The notes under the pieces are model-generated. The model was given only the letters and a program-made list of their open reading frames with translations, ran no database searches and was not told the DNA's origin. This document shows, piece by piece, positions 36,183 through 43,990 of a stretch of DNA of 64,000 nucleotides (its first letter is position 1; every line of letters begins with the position of its first letter). Source of the DNA: Fibrobacterota bacterium (GTDB lineage Bacteria; Fibrobacterota; Chitinivibrionia; Chitinivibrionales; Chitinispirillaceae); contig JAEWVR010000005.1 in NCBI GenBank assembly GCA_023459055.1, positions 43,079 through 107,078 of the forward strand, read 5' to 3'. The position numbers and the translations under genes are program-made.

Positions 36183-36680
36183 TCAGTAATACCCGAGTGA
36201 CCGTCTTACAAGCACGATGATAAAATATATCCAAAGCGGTGAAGAATAAGCGATCAGCCTTGACAGTATGGTCAGGAATTCGTGACGTGCCATCAGGTTA
36301 TCGTATGCGATAAGCCTTCTGATGCTGAAATCGAGATATTCAAATCGTAAAGGAATCTGAATAATATCATATACACCATTATTCAGATATGGATATACTT
36401 TTGCTTCTTCATCCTCACGGGCTGCAATCAGGATCTTGGGATTACTGCTGAATATTTTAAAAATTCTAAAAAGGTGCCCGGGAAATTTGGGTAACAGTGA
36501 TGCTTCAAAGATAACAATCGCCTGTTTATGCTGCTTGAATTTGAGGATTCCTTCTTTTCTTGTAGAACAATAGTCAACATAGTAACCATAACTTGTCAAC
36601 AGTGTAACAAGTTTATTGGTCAGCTTCTGATCCTGACATATAATTAGTAAACGGGTTCGATTCTTTTCAAACGTCCTCAT
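36183..36680 (-). CDS. Degenerate receiver-domain protein with Glu at the phospho-site
   Basis: 165 residues. Residues 8-125 have the alternating strand/helix pattern of a CheY-like receiver. The acidic pocket is incomplete, and the position of the phospho-acceptor Asp is Glu59 (AIVIFEASLLP). The conserved Lys near strand 5 is also not obvious (IIQIPLRFEYLDF). The C-terminal 35 residues are hydrophobic and end RRSLGYY. Such domains act without phosphorylation. It overlaps the end of the transferase gene by 14 bases, so it is translationally coupled to it. Confidence 0.7.
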   Translation of the reverse strand: MRTFEKNRTRLLIICQDQKLTNKLVTLLTSYGYYVDYCSTRKEGILKFKQHKQAIVIFEASLLPKFPGHLFRIFKIFSSNPKILIAAREDEEAKVYPYLNNGVYDIIQIPLRFEYLDFSIRRLIAYDNLMARHEFLTILSRLIAYSSPLWIYFIIVLVRRSLGYY

Positions 36681-38223
36681 TTATAACCGCCTGCATTAAA
36701 AATTGACGGGTATCCTCAGTCACCCTTTCCATCGACCAGCTTCTGCTTAATCGAATAAGACGCAGCAGTTCTCTTAACAACATCGGAATGTAGATCGGTT
36801 TTTTAAGCATCATAAACGTACTCTGTTCTGCATCCTGAAATTGAAAACTTGGTGGAATCTGCCCTAATTCTGAAACAACAATTATCGGACATGAATACTG
36901 TGAAAAAAGAGAGCTTGCAAGTGAAATTACTTTGTCAACCCTCACATCCTGTTGCTGTTCCAGAATAATCGCGGAGAAGCTTCGCTCATTATGAACAATC
37001 TCATCTTCTTTAAGAAAAGTGAATGCAAAGAACTCCTGCTGATACTTCTGAAGCGAATATGCCAATACATCACTGGAATCAACAACTGCCACATCAAATC
37101 TCTTGATATTTTGAACAACCTGAACTTTTCTGAACAATTTTTCGAATCTTTCAAAAAATTGTAATTTGTATAAAAACCAGGCCCCAAGAGCCGCGATGTA
37201 AACCAGCATTAAAATGCACTGCTCTTTGCTGGTGAACTTAACCATAATTGCAGCCATGCATATTACAGAATGAAACAGCACAAGAATAATGACTGTTTCT
37301 GTATGCGTAAGTCCGCGGTATATTAGCCTGTGATGCATATGCTCATTATCAGCGACAGACATCGCTCCGAGTGCTTTCATAAAGTTTGTACCCGCTAATA
37401 TTTTTTTCATAAAGCGACGAAACATAGCAGTAAAAACATCAAGAAGCGGAAGCCCGACCAGCAGTGGTGCAATAAGTATTGGATATGACTCACTTGAATT
37501 CGAAACCAGATAAATACTGAGAACTCCAATGATAATTCCAAGAAAAAGCGAGCCCGTATCACCAAGAAAAACTCTTGCCGGCGTCTTATTATGCATTAAA
37601 AATCCAACGACCAGCCCGGCCATTATGATACACAGAAACAAAACTGCATTATTCGATGAAAAACCGGTAAAAACAGCCAGCGTCGTAAAAATCACAGCCG
37701 TTACAGAACCTGCCAATCCGTCAACACCATCAATGATATTAATCGCATTTGTCACTCCGACAATCCAGAGCACCGTTACCGGAATACTTAAATACCCCAG
37801 TTCCCAATCCCATCCAAGAAGATGAATCTCTCTTAATTGGATACCGTTAATAAATACAATCTCAACAGCGATTAATACTTCTAATAAGAACTTTGCTTTA
37901 TTATGGATATGAAATACAACCATATCATCAGCCAGACCAACAAGCATAATAGCAAGTGCCGCAAAAGTAAGTGCAGATAGAAGGTCTGATGGTAAATGAG
38001 ACACAGAGGGGATAAATAAATGCCATGCATAAATCAGAACCTGAAATCCCAAAAGTATTGCGATACCACCCACACGGGGAATCTGTCGCTGATTAATTCT
38101 GCGCGGACCCGGTTTATCAGCAAACAGATAAACAATAGACGTCTTAAGTATTACCCATATTATACCATAGGAAAACAGCACTCCAAGTACAAAGGAAATA
38201 ATCAGTTTTAAATTAAATGTCAT
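36667..38223 (-). CDS. WecA/MraY-type undecaprenyl-phosphate sugar-1-P transferase with C-terminal receiver-like domain
   Basis: The start is set at the ATG at 38223; the frame extends to 38316, but those 31 codons are repeat R4. 518 residues. The first 350 are a polytopic membrane enzyme with NAINIIDGVDGLAG, FLGDTGSLFLG and the NEHMHHRL motif of the WecA group, which starts polysaccharide synthesis on undecaprenyl phosphate. Residues about 370-490 resemble a CheY-like receiver (FDVAVVDSSDVLAYSLQ, LKKPIYIPMLLREL) with Glu at the expected phospho-Asp (SAIILEQQQ). The family normally ends near residue 360. It overlaps the next gene by 14 bases. Confidence 0.88.
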   Translation of the reverse strand: MTFNLKLIISFVLGVLFSYGIIWVILKTSIVYLFADKPGPRRINQRQIPRVGGIAILLGFQVLIYAWHLFIPSVSHLPSDLLSALTFAALAIMLVGLADDMVVFHIHNKAKFLLEVLIAVEIVFINGIQLREIHLLGWDWELGYLSIPVTVLWIVGVTNAINIIDGVDGLAGSVTAVIFTTLAVFTGFSSNNAVLFLCIIMAGLVVGFLMHNKTPARVFLGDTGSLFLGIIIGVLSIYLVSNSSESYPILIAPLLVGLPLLDVFTAMFRRFMKKILAGTNFMKALGAMSVADNEHMHHRLIYRGLTHTETVIILVLFHSVICMAAIMVKFTSKEQCILMLVYIAALGAWFLYKLQFFERFEKLFRKVQVVQNIKRFDVAVVDSSDVLAYSLQKYQQEFFAFTFLKEDEIVHNERSFSAIILEQQQDVRVDKVISLASSLFSQYSCPIIVVSELGQIPPSFQFQDAEQSTFMMLKKPIYIPMLLRELLRLIRLSRSWSMERVTEDTRQFLMQAVINEDV

Positions 38224-38233
38224 TGATCTCTCC

Positions 38234-38285
38234 GCCTCACCCCCCAACCCCCTTTCCAAAAGGATTTGGAGAGGGGGAGTAGGAG
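38234..38285. repeat. G/C-rich palindromic repeat, copy R4
   Basis: CCTCACCCCCCAACCCCC and TTTGGAGAGGGGGAGT around a short loop, lying directly before the WecA-like start codon. In the gene's direction the end of the repeat reads GGCGGAGAGATCA-ATG, so it appears to supply the ribosome-binding GGAGAG. Confidence 0.85.
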
Positions 38286-38358
38286 GAATTGTTATTTGCA
38301 AGTCGGCATTTTCCACTAATCGCCGCTTTAATACATATTAGCGAACCCAAAACTAAGC

Positions 38359-40455
38359 CTACTTCTGCAATTCAGCTAAATGATCCACTAACTTTGCTTT
38401 TTTAACTTTCCCGTTCTGCCCCAATAGCGAATCCGGTGTTGACACTATCTCCTGATATGTCCGCACAGCCCTGTTTTTATCACCGCTTTTCTCAAATGCC
38501 AACCCTAAATGAAACATGAGTGATGGATTCTTCTTAAGAAGCGTGTTGTCTTTAAGTGCTGTCACACACTCTTTAAACATTCCGGATTTCATCAGGACAG
38601 TTGCATAGGTATCCATTATCTGAGGATTGTCAGGTTGTAATGTTATCGCTTTCTTTACTGCAGCAAGCACCTGTTCCTTGTCAAATGATTCACTTTCGGC
38701 TGCAGACCATGCGTAATTATTAAGTATCATCGCAAGGCCTGTATCATTCTTTCCCGAAGACTTTTCATACAGCGTTACGAGTTTCGAAAACGTTTGTGCA
38801 GCTTTTTTGGAATCTCCGCTCTCTAAAAGAAACTGTGCATATTCCATATATGGCTCTAAAATTGAATCTTTTGCAATCATCAACAATTCCTCATAGGTTC
38901 TCTTTGCATCCTCAATTTTATCAAGTTTTCGAAATGCGCGGGCGCTGATCAGTTTACTAAATGCAACAGGTACATTTTCAGATGACGCATCAGTGATTAC
39001 CTGTTCATATTCACCTTTTAAAAATAGGGTATTGAGCTTCATTATGGCAAACTGCTGTTCCTTCGGATTAGCTTTTGCCAGTGATGAAAACACTGAATAT
39101 GCAGAATCGTATTTCCCGTTTCGCAAAGCGATTATCCCTTTACTCCATAAAACCCCGGCATCATCCTTGAAACTTTTCTCAAGCATCATTTGCGCGGTTT
39201 CTGCTTTTTCCATAAAATTTTTCTTGTAACTCAAATCCCTGAACAGTTCAAGCGACATTTTGTTAAGAATATTATGTTGATGCAGATTACTGACAAGTTT
39301 CATTGCGTCGTCATCGTTACCAAGCCGGACAAGATTTGATGCGAACTCAGGCAGCACTGATGGCGAAAGGAGAATCGCCTGCGGAATCTGGCGATACAAC
39401 GTATCTGCTTTTCCAAACTGTTTTGTTCTGACAAGTTCGCGTGCGTAGGAAATTGCAATGGTTGCACTCTGAGGCACTTTTTTGTAAATTTCTGCAATCG
39501 TTATGAGTGCACCAGCAGTATCTTTCATCCGCTGCTTTAAAAACAGCCTGTATTGATTTGCAGTTACTGCAACTTTTGATGTATCATCCTGCACAGTAAT
39601 CTCATTATCCAGATAATCGTACTTTTTTTCCAGCATTGAAAAATATAATTGACTTAATAAAACAACCAGTTTTCCAATAGCCGGAGCAGAAGATGAACCC
39701 AGTACCTCACTGATAATTATTTTTGCATCACCAAACCTGTTCTGGCTCCCAAGAATCACTGCATAGTCAATTTTAAGAAGATCATTCGCGAATCCGGTTT
39801 GTACTGCGTCAGTATACATGAGATCTGCCTGCTTATAATCGTATTGTAAAGCCCACAAATTAATAAGCATCGAATATGCAGTGGAATTCATACGTTTACT
39901 TGTACGACATTGATTAAGATATTCAAGTGCAGCATCAGGCTTACCAGCTTTTTCTAATGTAAACGCAATCTTATTTGCAATTTCCGGCATCGGATTTGTC
40001 TGCTCGACAGCTTTATATATTGTGAGTGCGGAATCGAATTTCATAAACTGGCCGAAAATATCACCACGGAATTCAATCGAACGTGAACTATCCGGCAATT
40101 CTTTGTAAAGGCTGAGCGCATAGTCAAGCTTTTGTTCTTTTGATGTATGGAATGCAACAGCAGCAAGCTTTAGCAGAACAAGTGGATTTCTGAGTCCATT
40201 GTCCCATGCGGCTTTTGTATGGATAAACGCTGCATTCTGATTTGGTGCTGTCGATGCAGCAGCCCATGAATATTTGACATTTTTTGGTTCTTTTTCTGCG
40301 GCCTTTTTCAACAGTTTATACGCTGATGTCACTTTACCCTTTTTAATCTCTTCAGATGCATCGTCAAAGAGTTTTTCAGGACTTTTGCCAATATCGCAGG
40401 AGACAAGTAACACACTAATGGTCAAAGCAAACACAATTTTTGCATACAACAGCAT
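38359..40455 (-). CDS. TPR-repeat lipoprotein
   Basis: 698 residues. The signal ends at a lipobox (VLLVSC, Cys20), so it is a lipoprotein. The remainder is a long array of TPR helical hairpins (for example KGKVTSAYKLLKKAAEKEPK at the start and NRAVRTYQEIV at the end). Large TPR lipoproteins of this layout regularly accompany exosortase/EPS loci and are thought to help assembly or export. The assignment to that role is by context. It is separated from the WecA-like gene by repeat R4. Confidence 0.85.
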   Translation of the reverse strand: MLLYAKIVFALTISVLLVSCDIGKSPEKLFDDASEEIKKGKVTSAYKLLKKAAEKEPKNVKYSWAAASTAPNQNAAFIHTKAAWDNGLRNPLVLLKLAAVAFHTSKEQKLDYALSLYKELPDSSRSIEFRGDIFGQFMKFDSALTIYKAVEQTNPMPEIANKIAFTLEKAGKPDAALEYLNQCRTSKRMNSTAYSMLINLWALQYDYKQADLMYTDAVQTGFANDLLKIDYAVILGSQNRFGDAKIIISEVLGSSSAPAIGKLVVLLSQLYFSMLEKKYDYLDNEITVQDDTSKVAVTANQYRLFLKQRMKDTAGALITIAEIYKKVPQSATIAISYARELVRTKQFGKADTLYRQIPQAILLSPSVLPEFASNLVRLGNDDDAMKLVSNLHQHNILNKMSLELFRDLSYKKNFMEKAETAQMMLEKSFKDDAGVLWSKGIIALRNGKYDSAYSVFSSLAKANPKEQQFAIMKLNTLFLKGEYEQVITDASSENVPVAFSKLISARAFRKLDKIEDAKRTYEELLMIAKDSILEPYMEYAQFLLESGDSKKAAQTFSKLVTLYEKSSGKNDTGLAMILNNYAWSAAESESFDKEQVLAAVKKAITLQPDNPQIMDTYATVLMKSGMFKECVTALKDNTLLKKNPSLMFHLGLAFEKSGDKNRAVRTYQEIVSTPDSLLGQNGKVKKAKLVDHLAELQK

Positions 40456-40659
40456 TTAGCACCCTCCAAACGGAAAAAACTGCAATGAACACCTGATCAT
40501 GTTGTACAAAATCAAATTCTAACTGAATATATTTTAACGCACTTTTTATGTAAATAGGTTTCAGGGAAGAAAGAACGTGACGAGTGACGAGTGACACGTA
40601 ACAAAGTGAAAAATTTGAAACAGTAGTCTCGATTTTTTTGTGGTTGTGTTTTATAATAG
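40456..40659. other. Divergent promoter region
   Basis: About 200 A/T-rich bases between the TPR lipoprotein and repeat R5. A CGTGACGAGTGACGAGTGACA stretch (40575-40595) is a short direct duplication. Promoters for both flanking genes are expected, but I cannot place them. Confidence 0.35.
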
Positions 40660-40765
40660 AAGAGACCTCTCCCCCCGGCCCCCTCTCCCATAGGAGAGGG
40701 GGAGAAGAATTTCTTTATTCCCCCCTCGCTCTTTGGGAGAGGGGGGCAGGGGGGAGAGGTCTCTT
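40660..40765. repeat. G/C-rich palindromic repeat, copy R5, in the leader of the STAS gene
   Basis: The outer arms (40660-40683 and 40742-40765) complement each other at 23 of 24 positions, and a small inner hairpin CTCTCC/GGAGAG lies inside. The right arm ends one base before the AAGGAG ribosome site (40766-40771) of the next gene. Confidence 0.9.
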
Positions 40766-40779
40766 AAGGAGCGACCATC

Positions 40780-41547
40780 ATGACAAAAACCAGCAAAACG
40801 GACAGTCTTGATCCTGATAGCAATAAAAATGGCCCTATTCATGCACTTCCGGGAAAATGCAGTAACGATAAGATGCTTGAACCTAAACCGGTGTACTCAA
40901 ATGACCTTTCAATCCGAATCAATATTCAATACACATCACACTCGATAGTCATCTTTAAACTTACTGGAAATATATTGCAATCCACAATACCCAGCCTAAA
41001 AAACTCATTACACGCCAATAAGCAGCAACATACTTTTTTGATCCTTGATATGAAAGATGTTTCAATTATCAGCAGTGCTGGTTGGGGACTTTTTATTGCA
41101 GAACAGAAACAACTCAAAGATGAACACCGTACTCTTTTTCTAACTGACTTTCAACCGGATCTTCAACAGGTATTCGATTCTCTGCAGCTTCACTTAATGA
41201 TACAAACGTTTCCATCTGTGACAGAGTGCTTAAAATATATCTATTCCGAAATTAAGGTTACTGCGCCAATAAAACCGCCTGATCGTCACCAGGCAGCTCA
41301 GAGCATGCAAATCCAGGTGTACCCAAATGAAGAATCACCACTGCACAAAATTTCAAATGATCCTATTGATTGCATTCTCAATGCTATTGCAAAACATGGT
41401 CCATGCAGTTTTTTCAAGCTGCTGTCAATACTGCAGTCAAACGAATATAAAAAATTAAAAATCGGACCGTTAAAGTTACGTTCCCTTCTTAAAGAAATCG
41501 AGCTTGACACTTTTGAGAAGCGATTACGATACTTCAGATCGTGTTAG
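40780..41547 (+). CDS. STAS-domain protein with shared C-terminal domain
   Basis: 255 residues with AAGGAG nine bases before the ATG. Residues about 45-150 form a STAS domain like anti-sigma-factor antagonists, with the strand-loop DMKDVSIISSAGWGLF corresponding to the usual phospho-Ser region. The last 60 residues match the end of the 31091 gene (GP, LKL-x-x-LL, LDT-x-EKR-x-RY-x-RSC). No kinase or sigma partner is seen nearby. It is probably a regulator of the surrounding EPS genes; that is inference from position. Confidence 0.82.
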   Translation: MTKTSKTDSLDPDSNKNGPIHALPGKCSNDKMLEPKPVYSNDLSIRINIQYTSHSIVIFKLTGNILQSTIPSLKNSLHANKQQHTFLILDMKDVSIISSAGWGLFIAEQKQLKDEHRTLFLTDFQPDLQQVFDSLQLHLMIQTFPSVTECLKYIYSEIKVTAPIKPPDRHQAAQSMQIQVYPNEESPLHKISNDPIDCILNAIAKHGPCSFFKLLSILQSNEYKKLKIGPLKLRSLLKEIELDTFEKRLRYFRSC

Positions 41548-41631
41548 GAAGATATTATATGTGAGTATAAGCAATACCACACTCGGGAGCACTCTGTGGC
41601 GATGCAATGAGGATATCGGTGATTCTTCCGG

Positions 41632-41681
41632 ACGATACTTCGTAACTTTTATGAAAGTCCCCGGGATTTGAGAATTGAATG
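41632..41681 (+). repeat. 50-bp direct repeat, copy 1
   Basis: A 50-base unit containing AAAGTCCCCGGGATTTGAGA, found again at 41949-41998 with 46 of 50 positions identical. It contains a short ACTTTTATGAAAGT palindrome. The two copies bracket 267 bases of A/T-rich DNA upstream of the PEP-CTERM gene. Confidence 0.85.
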
Positions 41682-41948
41682 AGTATCTATTTTATATATA
41701 CTTATGAAGTGGTAGCAATGAACAATTGACAGGAGACAACATTAACATAATATATACTTCAAAAAAGGTACAGCCGGGTGTTAAAATTATCGACATAATT
41801 AATTATTTTTTACAGCAGGACAATTTGGCTTATTTTTTAAACGCTTAACTACTACATTTTCCAAATTTTCATTTTGGCAAGACAATTGCTAATAATGTGA
41901 TGTGTGATACCTATCATTTTTTTCTTACATTGTTTAGGTAATATAAAT

Positions 41949-41998
41949 ACGATACTTCGTGACTTTTGTAAAAGTCCCCGTGATTTGAGAATTGAATG
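41949..41998 (+). repeat. 50-bp direct repeat, copy 2
   Basis: Second copy of the 50-base unit, 317 bases downstream of the first and ending about 120 bases before the PEP-CTERM gene. It has AAAGTCCCCGTGATTTGAGA in the central part. It could be a regulatory leader element or the scar of an insertion or duplication. No gene lies between the copies. Confidence 0.85.
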
Positions 41999-42116
41999 CA
42001 AGGCTTATTGAAGAATTGGACTGGCTTTAAAACAAAAAATGCTAATAAACACTGTTCCCAACATCAGTTCTGTATTTCTATAATTGTTCACAAACCATCA
42101 TCAAAGGAAAATTTTT

Positions 42117-42668
42117 ATGCAACTCAAATTCAAACATTTCGTTATTTGCAGCTTCTCGTTACTGTGTTTTTTCTCAATAACATCAGCCACCCTGATTCCT
42201 TACGAATTAAGCGGATACGTCACTGGCAATATTAGCGGTTCCGTAATGATTTCAAATGTACCGAATATCCCTTATCATGATTTTCCGGAATTCTTCAGCT
42301 TCGATTTATCTCAATTCAATTTATACATTGACAATGTGAAGATATATGATAACGCATCCGGTTCCATGGGGTTCTGTTTATATCCTTCGGGGAATGTATG
42401 GGGTGAGGGCATCGTACTTGAAGGAGAAATCTTTGGTCTTGAAAGCAATGGTCCTTTGGGCACGTGGAATGAATTGAACTGTAATGGTATTCCTCTTATT
42501 CCTGAGCAATTTAGATGGGATATATTAAATAAGATCGGTGACCAAAATAGTGGATATGGAGTAATGACTTTCACACGTTCAGTTCCGGAACCATCAGTAT
42601 TTCCTCTTCTTCTAATCGGATTTTTAGGTTGTTGTGGATTATTTAGGAAGAAAAAAGAAATTAATTAA
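42117..42668 (+). CDS. PEP-CTERM protein
   Basis: The start is the ATG at 42117, after AAGGA; the frame begins earlier at 42084. 183 residues with a signal peptide (ending ITSA-TLI). The C-terminus is a canonical sorting signal: VPEPS, a hydrophobic helix (VFPLLLIGFLGCCGLF) and RKKKEIN. Such proteins are exported by Sec, cut by an exosortase and often released into or linked to the polysaccharide matrix. The body is a small beta-rich domain of unknown function. Its N-terminal LSGYVTGNISGS resembles the two VDEPG proteins. Confidence 0.9.
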   Translation: MQLKFKHFVICSFSLLCFFSITSATLIPYELSGYVTGNISGSVMISNVPNIPYHDFPEFFSFDLSQFNLYIDNVKIYDNASGSMGFCLYPSGNVWGEGIVLEGEIFGLESNGPLGTWNELNCNGIPLIPEQFRWDILNKIGDQNSGYGVMTFTRSVPEPSVFPLLLIGFLGCCGLFRKKKEIN

Positions 42669-43294
42669 TCGCCTGAGTAGTGTTTAACGAACTGATGTTG
42701 GGTGCACAGTTTATTGTTTCGGAGCATTTATAATAGATGTACATCAGGATATACACGGTGCTAATGCATTGGCTTTGGCAAAGTTTGCAAAAAGGTAATT
42801 ACAAAACGATTTTCTTGATTGTCGTATGGTGCTTTGGATTGTTGTGATTCAATAGGGCATCAGTTATCAGGAATCTGATCTGCAAATAATACTTCTTATG
42901 ATTCAGTTGAAATCTTTTTCTGACCCCAGTAAAAAATTTGCAAGTACAGTTTTTACTTGTTTTTTAGAATAATTAATAATCCAGTTGCTCTCATTATTGT
43001 TAATTCTTCAAAAAAAATCAGAATTATCATTTCTTTCCAATACGAAAAAATGTATTTTGTTTTTTGAAGATCTTTTAACTACAGAAATGCACAAAATGCA
43101 GAGTTAAGGGTGCAATACTATTAGCTGAATGTTTGAGGGTAAGCATAGTAAGCTGATTATAAGATTACTATGAGGGTGTAATTGACAGGTATCATATACT
43201 TTTGCATTCTCTGTGTCCTTTTAAACTTTCTGTGGTAAATTATTGTTGCTATAATCGTTCGTTTTCTCACCAGATATTTAGGATAGGATAGGTA
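42669..43294. other. Intergenic region upstream of the export operon
   Basis: 626 bases without a gene. A/T-rich, with a TTGACA (43182-43187) and a TATAAT (43250-43255) that are not spaced as one promoter but mark plausible elements ahead of the 43295 operon. No repeat is visible. Confidence 0.45.
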
Positions 43295-43990
43295 ATGATG
43301 GCACGACAATTTCTAATTTTACTAGTGACCGTTGTTGCAGTTTCTTTTGCCCAGCAACAACCTGTTCGGGATTCTGCTGTTGTTGTTAAAAAAGACACTA
43401 CAGCAATTTTTAATCCGGGTGAAGCAATAAAAATTTCGGTTTATCCTGATTCAGCATTGTTTCTTAATGGTTTTTACCACATAGATAACGAGTACAATAT
43501 TGACCTGCCAATTCTTGGTCTTGTTTCACTTCGAAACAGATCCCGTGAGGATTTTATAAATCTTCTTAAAAAAGAGTATTCTGATTATCTGCGTTATCCT
43601 AATATCAATGTTACACCCTATATGCGGGTTTCTTTTTTTGGCGGCTTTTATCGGCCGGGCCTTTACTGGATTGAACCAAGAAGCACACTCTGGGACGCAG
43701 TACAGATGGCTGGTGGAGTTGCCAGAGAAGATGGATTGAAAAAGATCCGGTGGGAACGTAACGGTACAATTGTATCTGACAATATTATTACACCATTCCA
43801 ATCAGGTGTATCCCTTACAAATATGGGTTTTAAATCCGGTGATCAGTTATGTGTTACATTAAAACCAAAGGTTGTTTTCTGGGATGTGTTCCGTCAGGAT
43901 ATCATGCCGGTTCTAACCTTTACACTATCAACAGCATTGACAGCAATGACAGCATACCAAACTTACAGATTGATACAACATGACGACTAA
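43295..43990 (+). CDS. Polysaccharide export protein (Wza/SLBB-like)
   Basis: 231 residues. The signal peptide (1-19) lacks a lipobox Cys, unlike Wza. The polysaccharide-export domain (about 39-110; FNPGEAIKISVYPDSALF) and one SLBB unit (about 110-190; FFGGFYRPGLYWIEPRSTLW) follow, then a C-terminal hydrophobic helix (VLTFTLSTALTAMTAYQTY). It should form part of the outer-membrane or periplasmic conduit for the polymer. The next gene overlaps its stop by 11 bases, so the two are coupled. Confidence 0.88.
   Translation: MMARQFLILLVTVVAVSFAQQQPVRDSAVVVKKDTTAIFNPGEAIKISVYPDSALFLNGFYHIDNEYNIDLPILGLVSLRNRSREDFINLLKKEYSDYLRYPNINVTPYMRVSFFGGFYRPGLYWIEPRSTLWDAVQMAGGVAREDGLKKIRWERNGTIVSDNIITPFQSGVSLTNMGFKSGDQLCVTLKPKVVFWDVFRQDIMPVLTFTLSTALTAMTAYQTYRLIQHDD

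Noticed and set aside
36667..38316. N-terminal extension of the WecA-like gene
   Set aside because: The 31 extra codons are repeat R4; the real start is the ATG at 38223.
42769..42795. Sigma-54 promoter before the export operon
   Set aside because: TGGCAAAGTTTGCA has the right words, but the GG and GC are 8 bases apart instead of 10.
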